Positions 1 to 8,110 of a DNA stretch of 34,200 bases are shown piece after piece (the first letter of the stretch is position 1; every line of letters begins with the position of its first letter). The notes beneath the pieces were generated by a model. The model was not told where the DNA came from. It searched no databases and saw nothing but the letters and a program-made list of their open reading frames with translations. The position numbers were made by a program, and so were the translations under genes. The DNA is from Phycisphaerae bacterium (lineage in GTDB: Bacteria; Planctomycetota; Phycisphaerae; UBA1845; PWPN01). The stretch covers positions 1 through 34,200 of the forward strand of contig JAAYDF010000041.1 of the NCBI GenBank assembly GCA_012729395.1, written 5' to 3'.

Positions 1-516
1 CCGGACAGGTTCGTTTGTGCGATGCGACATGAACGAGCCTTACAGGCTCGCCTCGAATGCAGGGTGACCGCCTCCCCAGGGCTTCACCCTGGGCTGTCAG
101 AACGACCCCGTTGGGGTCGGCAGGGGAATGGGAAAGCGGGCCGGTTGGATGGGAAAACGGACCAGGCGCGTTTGTGGTGGCTTCCCAGCAGAGAAGAACC
201 GCTTCCTGACGGGCGCGGCTCTGCTTGTTGCCGTCGATGGGAACCGGACAGGTTCGTTTGTGCGATGCGACATGAACGAGCCTTACAGGCTCGCCTCGAA
301 TGCAGGGTGACCGCCTCCCCAGGGCTTCACCCTGGGCTGTCAGAACGACCCCGTTGGGGTTGGCAGGACAATGGGAAAACGGGCCGGGTGGATGGGCAAA
401 CGGGCCAGGCGCGTTTGTGGTGGCTTCCCAGCAAAGAAGAACCGCTTCCTGACGGGCGCGGCTCTGCTTGTTGCCGTCGATGGGAACCCGACAGGTTCGT
501 TTGTGAGATGCGACAT
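1..516. repeat. 243-bp tandem repeat, about 2.1 copies
   Basis: The unit starting at 1 returns at 244 and, partially, at 487, so the period is exactly 243 bp with only a few substitutions. Each unit carries compact inverted repeats: CCCAGGG/CCCTGGG (75-93 in copy 1) and CGACCCC/GGGGTCG (103-119), plus a GAGCC/GGCTC stem near 35-50. Each also holds the motif CTGACGGGCGCGGCTCTG, which recurs in a variant at 5153-5170. Because 243 is a multiple of three, a frame stays open across the copies with an 81-residue repeat. I do not regard it as a gene: there is no ribosome binding site and no recognisable domain. The left edge is cut by the window, so the copy number is a minimum. Confidence 0.85.
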
Positions 517-859
517 CGCTGATCCCGTCAAGCGGATGGTTTGCGAGGGGCGCCACCCGGGGACTTGCGTCCCCGGCTCGTGTGCATGATCCGCGACCGG
601 CTACGAGAGCAGATTCGTCACTCTCGCGACTTGCGTCCCCGGCTCGCTTGCAGGATCCGCGAGGAGCGACATGGCAGAATCGGTGGCGTACAAGTCGGAC
701 GATGGGACAATGGACTACGTTTGTCTGTTGTGGCCGAAGCATACGCCGGTCGCCACAGCTTGTCGGGCGCGGCAGGCGGCGGCGGAGGGGGCGACGGCTA
801 CGATCAGTCGTGAAACGCTCGACGGTCAGGTTCATCGCCTGATTGCGCGGCTTGACCGT
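517..859. other. Gene-free stretch with a 66-bp imperfect repeat
   Basis: No credible gene is seen. The segment GACTTGCGTCCCCGGCTCG occurs at 562-580 and again at 628-646 (offset 66 bp), each time followed by a related TGCA.GATCCGCGA sequence. The rest is GC-rich sequence downstream of the minus-strand oxidoreductase gene. No obvious intrinsic terminator with a T-tract was found. Confidence 0.6.
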
Positions 860-2806
860 TCACGCGTACGCCCGGATCTCGAAGACGCGGGCGCTGGGGT
901 CGCCTTGGGTGGCCTTGATGGTCAGGCGGATTCCGCCGGCGGTCAGTGGCTCGAACGTGTGGATGCGTTTGCGCTGGTAGTTGCCCTCGACGGTGGCCAC
1001 GGTGCGGGCGGTTGAGCCGTCCAGGGCGCTCAGTTCATAGTCCCGCACGGTCTCAGGCTGGGCGGCACGGACCATCCGAGCGGTGTGCCCGTCGCTGTGC
1101 GACAGGGTCAAGTGTCGTTGCAGGCCGGTGTCGAAGACCAGGTGCACCTCGCGGATTCGTTGCGGTTCGGGGAACTGCAGTTCAATCCAGTGTGGTCCGC
1201 TGTGGGCGGGGTCGGAGACCCAGCGGTTGGTCTGGTCGTTGACGCGGCGATGGATGCCATTGATGACCTGTGAGGCGGCGCCGTCGGCGGTTTCACTGGA
1301 AGCCCGGACGCGGGCTTTGCGAGCCAGGTCGAGCGGGTCGCGGTTACTGATGCCGAGAATGTAGGCGTCGTCCTTGAGTAGCAGCTGCTGCAAGTCGCCG
1401 ATCGCGTCGCGGCCGAGCTCACGAGGCAGGCATCCTCGGTGGGCGCACATCGCCGCCGCGGTGCCCACCGCCTGCCCCATGACCGCGCAGGTGGCCATGA
1501 CCCGCGTACTGCCGAAGGCGACGTGGCTGGCGCTGATGTTCCGTCCGGCGAACATCAGATTGGCGACGTTCCGCGAATAGAGGCAGCGGTAGGGGATGTT
1601 GTACAGGGGGATGCGGATCTGGATGGCCGGCCGTTCGGGGCTGTAAATACCTTCCGGCGGGTGGAGGTCGATCGGCCAGCCGCCGAAGGCCACGCCGTCC
1701 TCGAATCGTTCGCCGGCCTTGCAGTCTTGCTCGCGTAGCACGTAGTCGCCGAGGAATCGGCGGCTCTCGCGTTTTCCAGGCAGGAAGCCCAGCCACTCCA
1801 GAGCCCAATTCTCGCTTTTTGGGTGGTGACCGCTGTTCTTGATGTGGTCCCAGACACCCAGTGCGGCGGCCATCAGTTCCTGGCGGATGCGCTCGTTATC
1901 CTTGATGGTGTCCAGTTCGCCGCCCCATTCGACCCACCAGTAACCGTATTCCCAGCCACCGTGCGAGCGGTGAGGCAGATCCTGGCAGTTGGGGAACCTG
2001 CGGATCCACGGTGGTGGTTGAAAAGGCATCGGCCGGTCGTGTTGGCGAGTGATGAACAGGAGCGTGCTGCCGAGCACTTTGTTGTCGGCCTGGGGCGGGG
2101 CGAGGGATTCGCTGTATTCGCTCTGAGCTTCACGGCCCATGCGGAAATCGGCGCCGGCCTCGACCCCGAGTCGACCGTCCCCGGTGCAGTCGAGGAAGAC
2201 CTTGCCTTGGATGGTGAACAAATCCTCGGTGCCGTGCCGGCTGGCCAGCGCCGCGGTGATGTGTTGCGGTGATGCCATCTGCACACCCACGCAGTGCGTG
2301 TCGAGCAGCAAGGTGATGTTCGGCTCCCGGCGGACGGCATCGTAAAGCACGAGGTCGAGCATGGACGCCGAGCGTTGGGGGTTACTTACCGCCTCGGTCA
2401 GCCGCAGTTCCTCGATGATGCCCGTCTCTCGCGTGTCCGTCTGCCCGCTCAGGCCGCCGCCGTCCGCGCCGACGATGTGCATCCGCACTTCGCTGGAGGC
2501 GTTTCCACCGAGGACCGGCCGATCTTGAATCAGTACCACCGAGGCTCCGTGGCGTGCCGCGGCCAGTGCCGCGCAGACACCGGCCATCCCGCCGCCCGCG
2601 ACGACCACGTCCGCATCGAGCGTTTGTCGGGTGACCAGAGAGCCCGGTCCCACGGCCGGATGCCCGCCGGCCGCTCCCGGACTCGTCGGTTCCGCGCGAG
2701 CCGTTTTCGATCCTGTGCCGGTCAGGAGGCCGGCCATGACGGTGGTGCTCGTGCCGAGCAGTACATCGCGTCGTGAGACGTTTCGGGAATCCTGCTTGCG
2801 AGCCAT
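860..2806 (-). CDS. Tat-exported FAD-dependent oxidoreductase (FAD_oxidored family) with C-terminal carbohydrate-binding-like domain
   Basis: 648 residues. I chose the ATG at 2806 because AGGAGG lies 9 bases upstream; a TTG three codons earlier abuts that site. Residues 11-18 (SRRDVLLG) plus a hydrophobic stretch form a twin-arginine signal, so the protein is probably exported with its cofactor bound. A Rossmann dinucleotide-binding motif GGGMAG is at 71-76, followed by the LGGNASSE motif (about 99-106) typical of the FAD_oxidored (PF12831) family common in planctomycetes and Bacteroidota. The last 130 residues or so, after a linker, look like an F5/8-type-C or discoidin-like beta-sandwich (HWIELQFPEPQRIREVHLVFD). 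The substrate is unknown; a sugar or sugar derivative is inferred from that domain and the neighbouring glycan genes. The next gene in the same direction, gpmA, is 123 bp upstream of the start. Confidence 0.9.
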   Translation of the reverse strand: MARKQDSRNVSRRDVLLGTSTTVMAGLLTGTGSKTARAEPTSPGAAGGHPAVGPGSLVTRQTLDADVVVAGGGMAGVCAALAAARHGASVVLIQDRPVLGGNASSEVRMHIVGADGGGLSGQTDTRETGIIEELRLTEAVSNPQRSASMLDLVLYDAVRREPNITLLLDTHCVGVQMASPQHITAALASRHGTEDLFTIQGKVFLDCTGDGRLGVEAGADFRMGREAQSEYSESLAPPQADNKVLGSTLLFITRQHDRPMPFQPPPWIRRFPNCQDLPHRSHGGWEYGYWWVEWGGELDTIKDNERIRQELMAAALGVWDHIKNSGHHPKSENWALEWLGFLPGKRESRRFLGDYVLREQDCKAGERFEDGVAFGGWPIDLHPPEGIYSPERPAIQIRIPLYNIPYRCLYSRNVANLMFAGRNISASHVAFGSTRVMATCAVMGQAVGTAAAMCAHRGCLPRELGRDAIGDLQQLLLKDDAYILGISNRDPLDLARKARVRASSETADGAASQVINGIHRRVNDQTNRWVSDPAHSGPHWIELQFPEPQRIREVHLVFDTGLQRHLTLSHSDGHTARMVRAAQPETVRDYELSALDGSTARTVATVEGNYQRKRIHTFEPLTAGGIRLTIKATQGDPSARVFEIRAYA

Positions 2807-2929
2807 GCGCCTCAACCTCCTGTATGCGTCCGTCGGTCATCCCACTGCGGGAAGACCGGGCTGATGAGCAGGCGGTGAGCATACCGAGCGCGCCGCCTGC
2901 CCATCGCGATGCTGAGCGGTCGAACCCGC

Positions 2930-3682
2930 CTACTTCTTGCCGGCCTTGCCCTGGGCGGCGACGGCGGCCATGGCGGCCTTCACCTTCTCAGGGTCGCCCA
3001 AGTAGTAGTTGCGGATCGGCTTGAGGCTATCGTCCAGCTCGTAGACCAGGGGCATGCCCGTCGGGATGTTCAGCCCGACGATCGCTTCGTCGCTCACATT
3101 GTCGAGGTACTTGACCAGGGCACGGAGGCTGTTGCCGTGGGCGGCGATCAGCACCCGCTTCCCGAGCTTGATCGTCGGGGCGATGACATCATGCCAGTAG
3201 GGCAGGAACCGCTCGACGGTATCCTTGAGGCATTCGGTCAGCGGTAAGGCACCCTCGGTCAGGTCGGCATAGCGCGGATCGTGACCCGGGTAGCGCTCGT
3301 CGGTTTTCTCCAGAACCGGCGGGGGGGTGTCGTAGGACCGTCGCCAGACGAGCACCTGCTCCTCGCCGAACTTGGCCGCCGTCTCCGATTTGTTGAGGCC
3401 CTGGAGGGCGCCGTAGTGCCGCTCGTTGAGACGCCATGAGCGGTAAACGGGAATCCACATCAGGTCCATGTCGTCCAGCGTGATCCACAATGTGCGGATA
3501 GCCCGCTTGAGCACCGAGGTATAGGCCACGTCAAAGGTGTAGCCTTCCTTGCGGAGCACTCGGCCGGCCTCGTGGGCCTCTTTGATACCGGTCTCGGACA
3601 GATCCACGTCGGTCCAACCGGTGAACCGGTTCTGCTTGTTCCAGTCGCTTTCTCCGTGCCGCAGCAATACAACCTTATGCAT
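2930..3682 (-). CDS. gpmA: 2,3-bisphosphoglycerate-dependent phosphoglycerate mutase
   Basis: 250 residues, the usual length for the cofactor-dependent enzyme, which interconverts 3- and 2-phosphoglycerate in cytosolic glycolysis and gluconeogenesis. The phosphoacceptor motif LRHGESDWN is at 7-15 with His9, ERHYGALQG is at 87-95, and the second active-site histidine is His182 in [14 protein letters not shown]. The YPGHDPRY region that covers the active site is at about 131-138. The C-terminus is Lys/Ala-rich ([18 protein letters not shown]). The ATG at 3682 is the family start; a weak GGAG lies 10 bases upstream. It is transcribed in the same direction as both flanking genes, 67 bp from the NamZ-like gene, but nothing shows that they share a function. 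Confidence 0.95.
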   Translation of the reverse strand: MHKVVLLRHGESDWNKQNRFTGWTDVDLSETGIKEAHEAGRVLRKEGYTFDVAYTSVLKRAIRTLWITLDDMDLMWIPVYRSWRLNERHYGALQGLNKSETAAKFGEEQVLVWRRSYDTPPPVLEKTDERYPGHDPRYADLTEGALPLTECLKDTVERFLPYWHDVIAPTIKLGKRVLIAAHGNSLRALVKYLDNVSDEAIVGLNIPTGMPLVYELDDSLKPIRNYYLGDPEKVKAAMAAVAAQGKAGKK

Positions 3683-3749
3683 CGATGACTGTCTCCATTT
3701 GCACTTTGTGACTATTCATCTCCGGCATTGCCTGATGCAGGGCCGGGGT

Positions 3750-5015
3750 TTACTCCGGATAAATCAGGTACTTGGCCCGCACCTTCATAAACGCTTCGAG
3801 CGGTTCGCGCCAGAGGTTGGGCAGGGTCTCGGGTCGGTCGGAGGTCTTCACCGCTTTCAACACCTGCTTGTTGAACAGCAGGTTGTCAATCTTGTCGACC
3901 TCGAACTTGTCACCGCCGAGCGTTTTGAGTGCCCACCCGATGGTCAGGCCGCTGCGTATCGTTTGGAGGGCGTTGCGGTCGGTGACGATGATGTAGACGC
4001 CCTGGCAGGCCTGCTTGGCGAACTTGCTAGAGGTGGGGGTGAACTCGATGGGCACGAATCGCAGGCCGGGCAGTTGGGCGGCATTCAGCAGGGCGGACAG
4101 CTTCTGTCCGTCAACCCACGGTGCGCCCAGCAGCTCGAACGGCTGGTCGGTGCCGCGGCCGACGGAGACGTTGGTTGCCTCGATGAGCCCGACGGCCGGG
4201 TAGAGCGTCGCCTGCGTCAGGTTGCGCATGTTGGGCGAGGGATTCACCCAGGTCAAGCCGGTCTCGTCCCACCACATGGCCCGCCGCCAGCCTTCGACCT
4301 GCACCACCTTGAGATCACAGTTGATCTCGTATTCCTTGTTGAACATGTGGGCGAGTTCACCGACGGTCATGCCGTGCATGACGGGCAGGGGGCCGTAGCC
4401 GGTGAAGAGTCGCTCCGACCGGTCGTTGATGGGGCCGTCGACCGCCAGGCCGGTAATGGGATTGGGACGGTCGAGCACCACGACGCGGATCTTGTGCTTG
4501 GCCGCCTCCTCCATCGCAAAGCCCATGGTGGCGACGTAGGTATAAAACCGGGCGCCGATGTCCTGGATGTCGAAGACGATGGTGTCGACGCCCTCAAGCA
4601 TCTCGGCCGAGGGGCGGCGGGTTTTGCCGTAGAGACTGAAGACTTTGAGGCGGGTCGCCTCGTCGACCGTATCGCCCACGTGCTCATCGAGCGCGCCGTA
4701 GAGGCCATGCTCTGGCGAGAATAGCTTGACCACCTTGACGTTAGGGGCTTTGACCAGCAGGTCGACCAGTCGGTTGCCGTCACGGTCTCGGCCGGTGTGG
4801 TTGGTGATGATGGCGACGCGTTGGCCTTCCAGGAGTTTGTAGTTGTCGCGTTTGAGGATATCAAGGCCGCAGAGCACCTCGGCGGGAGGCCCGGAGGCGT
4901 TCCGCATGCTCGCGTTGGCAGCTTCCGCTGAGCGGCTTGCAGGGCTCGCGGTCAGCAGGAACGCGGCGGTCAGCATCATCGTTACCGCAGGTGTCCAGCA
5001 CTTGTTCATCGTCAT
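3750..5015 (-). CDS. Secreted exo-beta-N-acetylmuramidase NamZ-like protein (DUF1343, GH171)
   Basis: 421 residues from the ATG at 5015, which has AGGAAAGG just upstream; a second ATG two codons later (5009) is also possible. A longer open frame runs back to 5240, but that part is translated hairpin repeat and is rejected. Residues 1-32 form a signal peptide (hydrophobic VTMMLTAAFLLTASPAS, then ASRSAEA), so the enzyme acts outside the cytoplasm. DUF1343 signatures are clear: TNHTGRDRDG at 71-80, FSPEHGLYG at 99-107, VFDIQDIGARFYTY at 147-160 and DRPNPITG soon after. Characterised members remove terminal MurNAc from peptidoglycan fragments. A role in cell-wall recycling or in use of foreign peptidoglycan is inferred; the local genes do not decide. 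Confidence 0.88.
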   Translation of the reverse strand: MTMNKCWTPAVTMMLTAAFLLTASPASRSAEAANASMRNASGPPAEVLCGLDILKRDNYKLLEGQRVAIITNHTGRDRDGNRLVDLLVKAPNVKVVKLFSPEHGLYGALDEHVGDTVDEATRLKVFSLYGKTRRPSAEMLEGVDTIVFDIQDIGARFYTYVATMGFAMEEAAKHKIRVVVLDRPNPITGLAVDGPINDRSERLFTGYGPLPVMHGMTVGELAHMFNKEYEINCDLKVVQVEGWRRAMWWDETGLTWVNPSPNMRNLTQATLYPAVGLIEATNVSVGRGTDQPFELLGAPWVDGQKLSALLNAAQLPGLRFVPIEFTPTSSKFAKQACQGVYIIVTDRNALQTIRSGLTIGWALKTLGGDKFEVDKIDNLLFNKQVLKAVKTSDRPETLPNLWREPLEAFMKVRAKYLIYPE

Positions 5016-5086
5016 GCCCTTTCCTGATAGATCCTGATTTCCCAGATCCACAATCGCTCCAGGTTCACCAAGCAAAGCCGTGCTTC

Positions 5087-5170
5087 CCAGAAGAGCCGCG
5101 TCTTCTGGCAGAGCCGCGACCGTCAGGGAGCGGAGGCTCCAGGGACCGCCCCCTGACGGTCGCGGCTCTG
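5087..5170. repeat. Double hairpin element (REP-like)
   Basis: This lies in the 355-bp gap between the NamZ-like gene and spmA. Two perfect inverted repeats abut: CCAGAAGA (5087-5094) with TCTTCTGG (5101-5108), then a 20-bp arm at 5109-5128 with its exact complement at 5151-5170. The longer stem can extend four more pairs past one mismatch. The arm contains CCTGACGGTCGCGGCTCTG, a variant of a motif inside the 243-bp repeat at the window start, so this is a dispersed family member. No T-tract follows on either side, which argues against a simple terminator. The remaining gap (5171-5370) shows no gene. Confidence 0.8.
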
Positions 5171-5370
5171 CTCGGGTCGCGGTTTGCCGGCCAACCTTGA
5201 GCGGTGTGGCAACGGCGTCGCCCCGGCGTACGAGGGGCATTGTAACCGGGGAGGGCGGTGGATGCGAAGAGCGCGGGTGGGCGTGAACTACGGTCCGTCC
5301 GAGGGTACCATGCCGCTCGGGGCGAATCGTGGAACTCGCCCACAGCTCGACGCGTCACGGAGCATGAACC

Positions 5371-6159
5371 ATGTTGAACAAAGTCTGGTTCGCGTTGTTA
5401 CTCATTGGCCTGCTGTATGGCTTCGGCAAGGCGATGTTGGGCAGTCCGCCGGGTTTGGAGGCTCAGACGCCGGCCGCTACCGCGACGGCATCTGCAGACG
5501 ATGACTCGCGGGCGGATCAGGCTGGCGTCCCGGCCAAGCCGCCCAGTCGGTCTGAGATGATGACGGATATGGGCCGCAAGCTCACCACCGCAGGGCTCGA
5601 CGCCGCGAAGGGGAGTGTTGAAATCTGTATCGGGCTGATTGGCGTGATGGCCCTGTGGCTGGGTTTCATGAAGATCGCGGAGGATGCGGGCCTTGTGGCC
5701 ACGTTGGCCGGCCTGCTACGACCGCTGCTTGGCTGGTTGTTCCCGGATATCCCCAAGGATCATCCCGCCGGTGGGGCGATTGTCATGAACATGGCCGCGA
5801 ATATCCTCGGCTTGGATAATGCCGCCACCCCGTTGGGGCTCAAGGCCATGCAGGAACTACAGACGCTCAATCTGCAACCCGACACCGCGACCAACAGCAT
5901 GGCGATGTTCCTGGCCATCAATACCAGCAGCATTACCCTGCTGCCCTTCACGATCATCGGGTACCGGGCCTCGATGGGTAGCGCCGACCCCGCGGCCCCG
6001 GTCCTGGCCATGATCTGTGCGACGACGTGCAGCACGATCGCCGGTGTTGTCGCCTGCCGATTCTTGCAGCGGTTCTATCCGGTGCCGCGGCCGCCGACTG
6101 CCTCCGACTCATCAGACAGCAAGAAGGCCGCTTCGACCGGCCAGGAGGTGGCCCGATGA
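5371..6159 (+). CDS. spmA: SpmA-like nucleoside-recognition (Gate) membrane protein
   Basis: 262 residues; the ATG at 5371 has CGGAG 8 bases upstream. The first 25 residues form a membrane helix. A Pro/Ala-rich linker (about 30-60) follows, longer than in Bacillus SpmA, then several helices. Family landmarks are the segment starting MNMAANILGLDNAATPLG (about 139-156) and AMFLAINTSSITLLPFTIIGYR (about 178-199). Together with SpmB it forms the two halves of a Gate-domain membrane unit. In Bacillus these proteins affect spore core dehydration. In non-spore-formers the role and the transported substrate are unknown, so the symbol indicates homology only. The stop overlaps the spmB start (ATGA), which points to translational coupling. 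Confidence 0.88.
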   Translation: MLNKVWFALLLIGLLYGFGKAMLGSPPGLEAQTPAATATASADDDSRADQAGVPAKPPSRSEMMTDMGRKLTTAGLDAAKGSVEICIGLIGVMALWLGFMKIAEDAGLVATLAGLLRPLLGWLFPDIPKDHPAGGAIVMNMAANILGLDNAATPLGLKAMQELQTLNLQPDTATNSMAMFLAINTSSITLLPFTIIGYRASMGSADPAAPVLAMICATTCSTIAGVVACRFLQRFYPVPRPPTASDSSDSKKAASTGQEVAR

Positions 6160-6740
6160 ATTCGCTGTTCCTGCTCATGAGGGATAGATTGCTGGACACG
6201 GCGCACATGGCGAGCCAGTGGGCGGTGCCCGCGATTTTTCTGGTGATTATCCTAGTTGCCTGGAACCGCCGGGTGCCGATGTACGAATCCTTCGTGACCG
6301 GCGCCAAGGAAGGGTTCAACATCTCTGTCATGATTATCCCGTACTTGGTGGCGATTCTGTCGGTGATCGCGGTCTTCCGGGCGAGCGGGGCCCTCGATGA
6401 TATCAAGACGGGGCTCAACTGGATGCTGGCCTTCGTGGGTTTGGGGCACCACGGCGACAAACTCGAATTGCTGCCGCTGGTGTTGATCCGTCCACTGTCG
6501 GGCGGCGGTGCTCGCGGGGTGATGCTCGACCTGTTCAGCCAACACGGTGCGGACAGCTTCATCGGCTATGCCGCCAGCGTGATCCAGGGCAGCACGGAGA
6601 CGACGTTTTACGTGGTGACCGTGTACTTTGGGTCTGTGGGTGTTCGGAAGATCCGACACACCTTGTGGGCCGGCCTGATCGCGGACTTGGTCGGCGTGGT
6701 CGCCGCTCTGTTTTTCACCAGTTTGCTGTTTCGGGGCTGA
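6156..6740 (+). CDS. spmB: SpmB-like nucleoside-recognition (Gate) membrane protein
   Basis: 194 residues. The start ATG at 6156 overlaps the spmA stop and has AGGAGG eight bases upstream; longer upstream readings lie inside spmA and are rejected. The protein has about five hydrophobic segments. Recognisable SpmB sequence is IRPLSGGGARGVMLDLF (about 109-125), then IGYAASVIQGSTETTFYVV and a C-terminal helix pair around WAGLIADLVGVVAALFF. It is the partner of SpmA, and the two genes form a two-gene operon. The GSTETT segment is the most conserved feature of the family. The substrate is unknown. Confidence 0.88.
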   Translation: MNSLFLLMRDRLLDTAHMASQWAVPAIFLVIILVAWNRRVPMYESFVTGAKEGFNISVMIIPYLVAILSVIAVFRASGALDDIKTGLNWMLAFVGLGHHGDKLELLPLVLIRPLSGGGARGVMLDLFSQHGADSFIGYAASVIQGSTETTFYVVTVYFGSVGVRKIRHTLWAGLIADLVGVVAALFFTSLLFRG

Positions 6741-6780
6741 TCGCAGAGTCTTGGCCGGTGGGTCGAGATCGGGGCGCGAC

Positions 6781-6813
6781 GCGGGGCGGGGGATGTCGAA
6801 CGCTTTGCCCCGC
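6781..6813. terminator. Possible stem-loop between converging genes
   Basis: GCGGGGC (6781-6787) can pair with GCCCCGC (6807-6813) across a 19-base loop, 40 bp past the spmB stop and between converging genes. There is no T-tract, so a terminator role is only suggested by position. Confidence 0.3.
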
Positions 6814-6855
6814 GGATGGTGAGTTACGCCCATTCCATACTGACTGGTCGGCGCG

Positions 6856-7416
6856 TCACTTAACGCGATTCGCGAAAGTGCGGCCGAAATCCTGGCCTAA
6901 CCGGGGCTTGACGCGGCCCAGCCAGGCGGTGGTGAGGGCAAACGCGATGGATGCTCCCATGCCCCAGCAAAGCTGCTCGCGGACGGCCGACAAGGCGGCG
7001 GCATCACCTTCATCTGCCTGTCGTGCCACCAGCGTGCGCAGCCTCACTGAGCCGTCGCGCATGTACAGGTGCAACATGGGCAAACACAGGGCGACCAGGA
7101 GCATCTTGACCACGAACCAACGCATTCGCAACAAGGCCTTCCAGATGGACAGGAGCAGGAGCAGGCCGGCCAGCATGGCGAGCCACAGACCCGGGAGGAT
7201 TACCCAAACGTATGCCGCATGAATGGTGTCGGCCTGTTGGTGCCCTGCGGCGGGGTCCGTCGGCGAAGCCTGGAGCACGATCACCAGCAGGAGGATTTGT
7301 CCGCCCAGAAAAGCGGCTACGCCGAGCAGCTTGAGCATGAGCAGATAGGGGCGCGTACCCCGGCCCCAGCGGCGACCGTGAATGTTCTCGTGCGTTTTGT
7401 CCGCAAGCTTGCCCAT
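6856..7416 (-). CDS. Four-helix integral membrane protein, DUF2269/HemJ-like
   Basis: 186 residues from the ATG at 7416; the open frame continues upstream into the repeat array, but that part has no protein character. The start has no clear Shine-Dalgarno sequence. Four membrane helices are visible: about 24-45 (LKLLGVAAFLGGQILLLVIVL), 64-91 (YVWVILPGLWLAMLAGLLLLL), 99-118 (VKMLLVALCLPMLHLYM) and 145-163. The pattern of a short loop, an Arg/Trp/Phe-Val-Lys-Met-Leu-Leu helix and a small cytosolic tail resembles DUF2269/CopD/HemJ-type proteins, but I cannot confirm the heme-ligand histidines. Function unknown. It converges with spmB. Confidence 0.7.
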   Translation of the reverse strand: MGKLADKTHENIHGRRWGRGTRPYLLMLKLLGVAAFLGGQILLLVIVLQASPTDPAAGHQQADTIHAAYVWVILPGLWLAMLAGLLLLLSIWKALLRMRWFVVKMLLVALCLPMLHLYMRDGSVRLRTLVARQADEGDAAALSAVREQLCWGMGASIAFALTTAWLGRVKPRLGQDFGRTFANRVK

Positions 7417-7454
7417 GACAGCTATTGTGCGGCCCCGAACCGTCCTACGCAACG

Positions 7455-8010
7455 GACCAGCCAACGAGCTCGAAACGCAATCGCCGGGATGCGCCAACGC
7501 CCCCGAAGCGCAAGCAATCGTCAGGATGCGCCAACGAGCCCGGAGCGCGAGCGACGGGATTGTGGAGCGTCAGCGACGTACTCTCGCGTTCCCGGCGTAA
7601 CCCACTCGCTCGCGCTCGGGGCTCGTCACCCGCTCGCTCGCGCTCGGGGCTCGTCACCCGCTCGCTTGCGCTCGGGGCTCGTCACCCACTCGCTTGCGCT
7701 CGGGGCCCCCGAAGCGCAAGCAATCGTCAGGATGCGCCAACGCCCCGGAAACGCAAGCAATCGCTGGAATCCGCCAACGAGCCCGGAGCGCGAGCGACGG
7801 GATGGTGGAGCGTCAGCGACGTACTCTCGCGTTCCCGGCGTAACCCGCTCGCTTGCGCTCGGGGCTCGTCACCCGCTCGCTCGCGCTCGGGGCTCGTCAC
7901 CCACTCGCTCGCGCTCGGGGCTCGTTACCCACTCGCTCGCGCTCGGGGCTCGTTACCCGCTCGCTTGCGCTCGGGGCTCGTCACCCGCTTGTTTGTGCTT
8001 CGCGTGTGTT
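7455..8010. repeat. Array of 28-bp tandem repeats with inverted copies
   Basis: The right half of each block consists of 28-bp units (CCCRCTCGCTYGCGCTCGGG plus GCTCGTCA). They occupy 7601-7684 (three full units, then a partial one to 7706) and 7844-7983 (five full units and a degenerate sixth). The left half of each block, for example around 7530-7552 and 7774-7796, carries GAGCCCGGAGCGCGAGCGA, the reverse complement of the unit with one mismatch. Each block is therefore a large imperfect palindrome around a shared core that includes GCGTCAGCGACGTACTCTCG. The two blocks are offset by exactly 243 bp. There are no unique spacers, so it is not CRISPR. The gap 7417-8110 contains no credible gene. 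Confidence 0.88.
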
Positions 8011-8034
8011 CCTTCCCTCGGAGGCTGCCGCCGC

Positions 8035-8040
8035 TATAAT
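8035..8040 (+). promoter_or_regulatory. Candidate -10 element (TATAAT) for cysH
   Basis: A perfect TATAAT stands just past the repeat array and 71 bp before the cysH start. No good -35 is seen at 16-18 bp spacing (the region reads CCTTCCC). In this GC-rich context the perfect -10 is still notable. The cysH leader would be about 60 bases. Confidence 0.45.
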
Positions 8041-8110
8041 CTCGTGGTCATGGGGGCGGCGGTACGTGCCCACGTCCCATGGCCAATGGTTTGTGCGAGC
8101 TGGAGCGGCC

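Noticed and set aside
22-522. 166-codon open frame across the 243-bp repeat
   Set aside because: It exists because the repeat length is a multiple of three. There is no ribosome binding site or recognisable domain.
3549-4724. 391-codon plus-strand open frame
   Set aside because: It is the shadow of gpmA and the NamZ-like gene on the other strand.
7601-7983. CRISPR-like spaced repeats
   Set aside because: The 28-bp units are directly adjacent with no unique spacers, and no cas genes are present.
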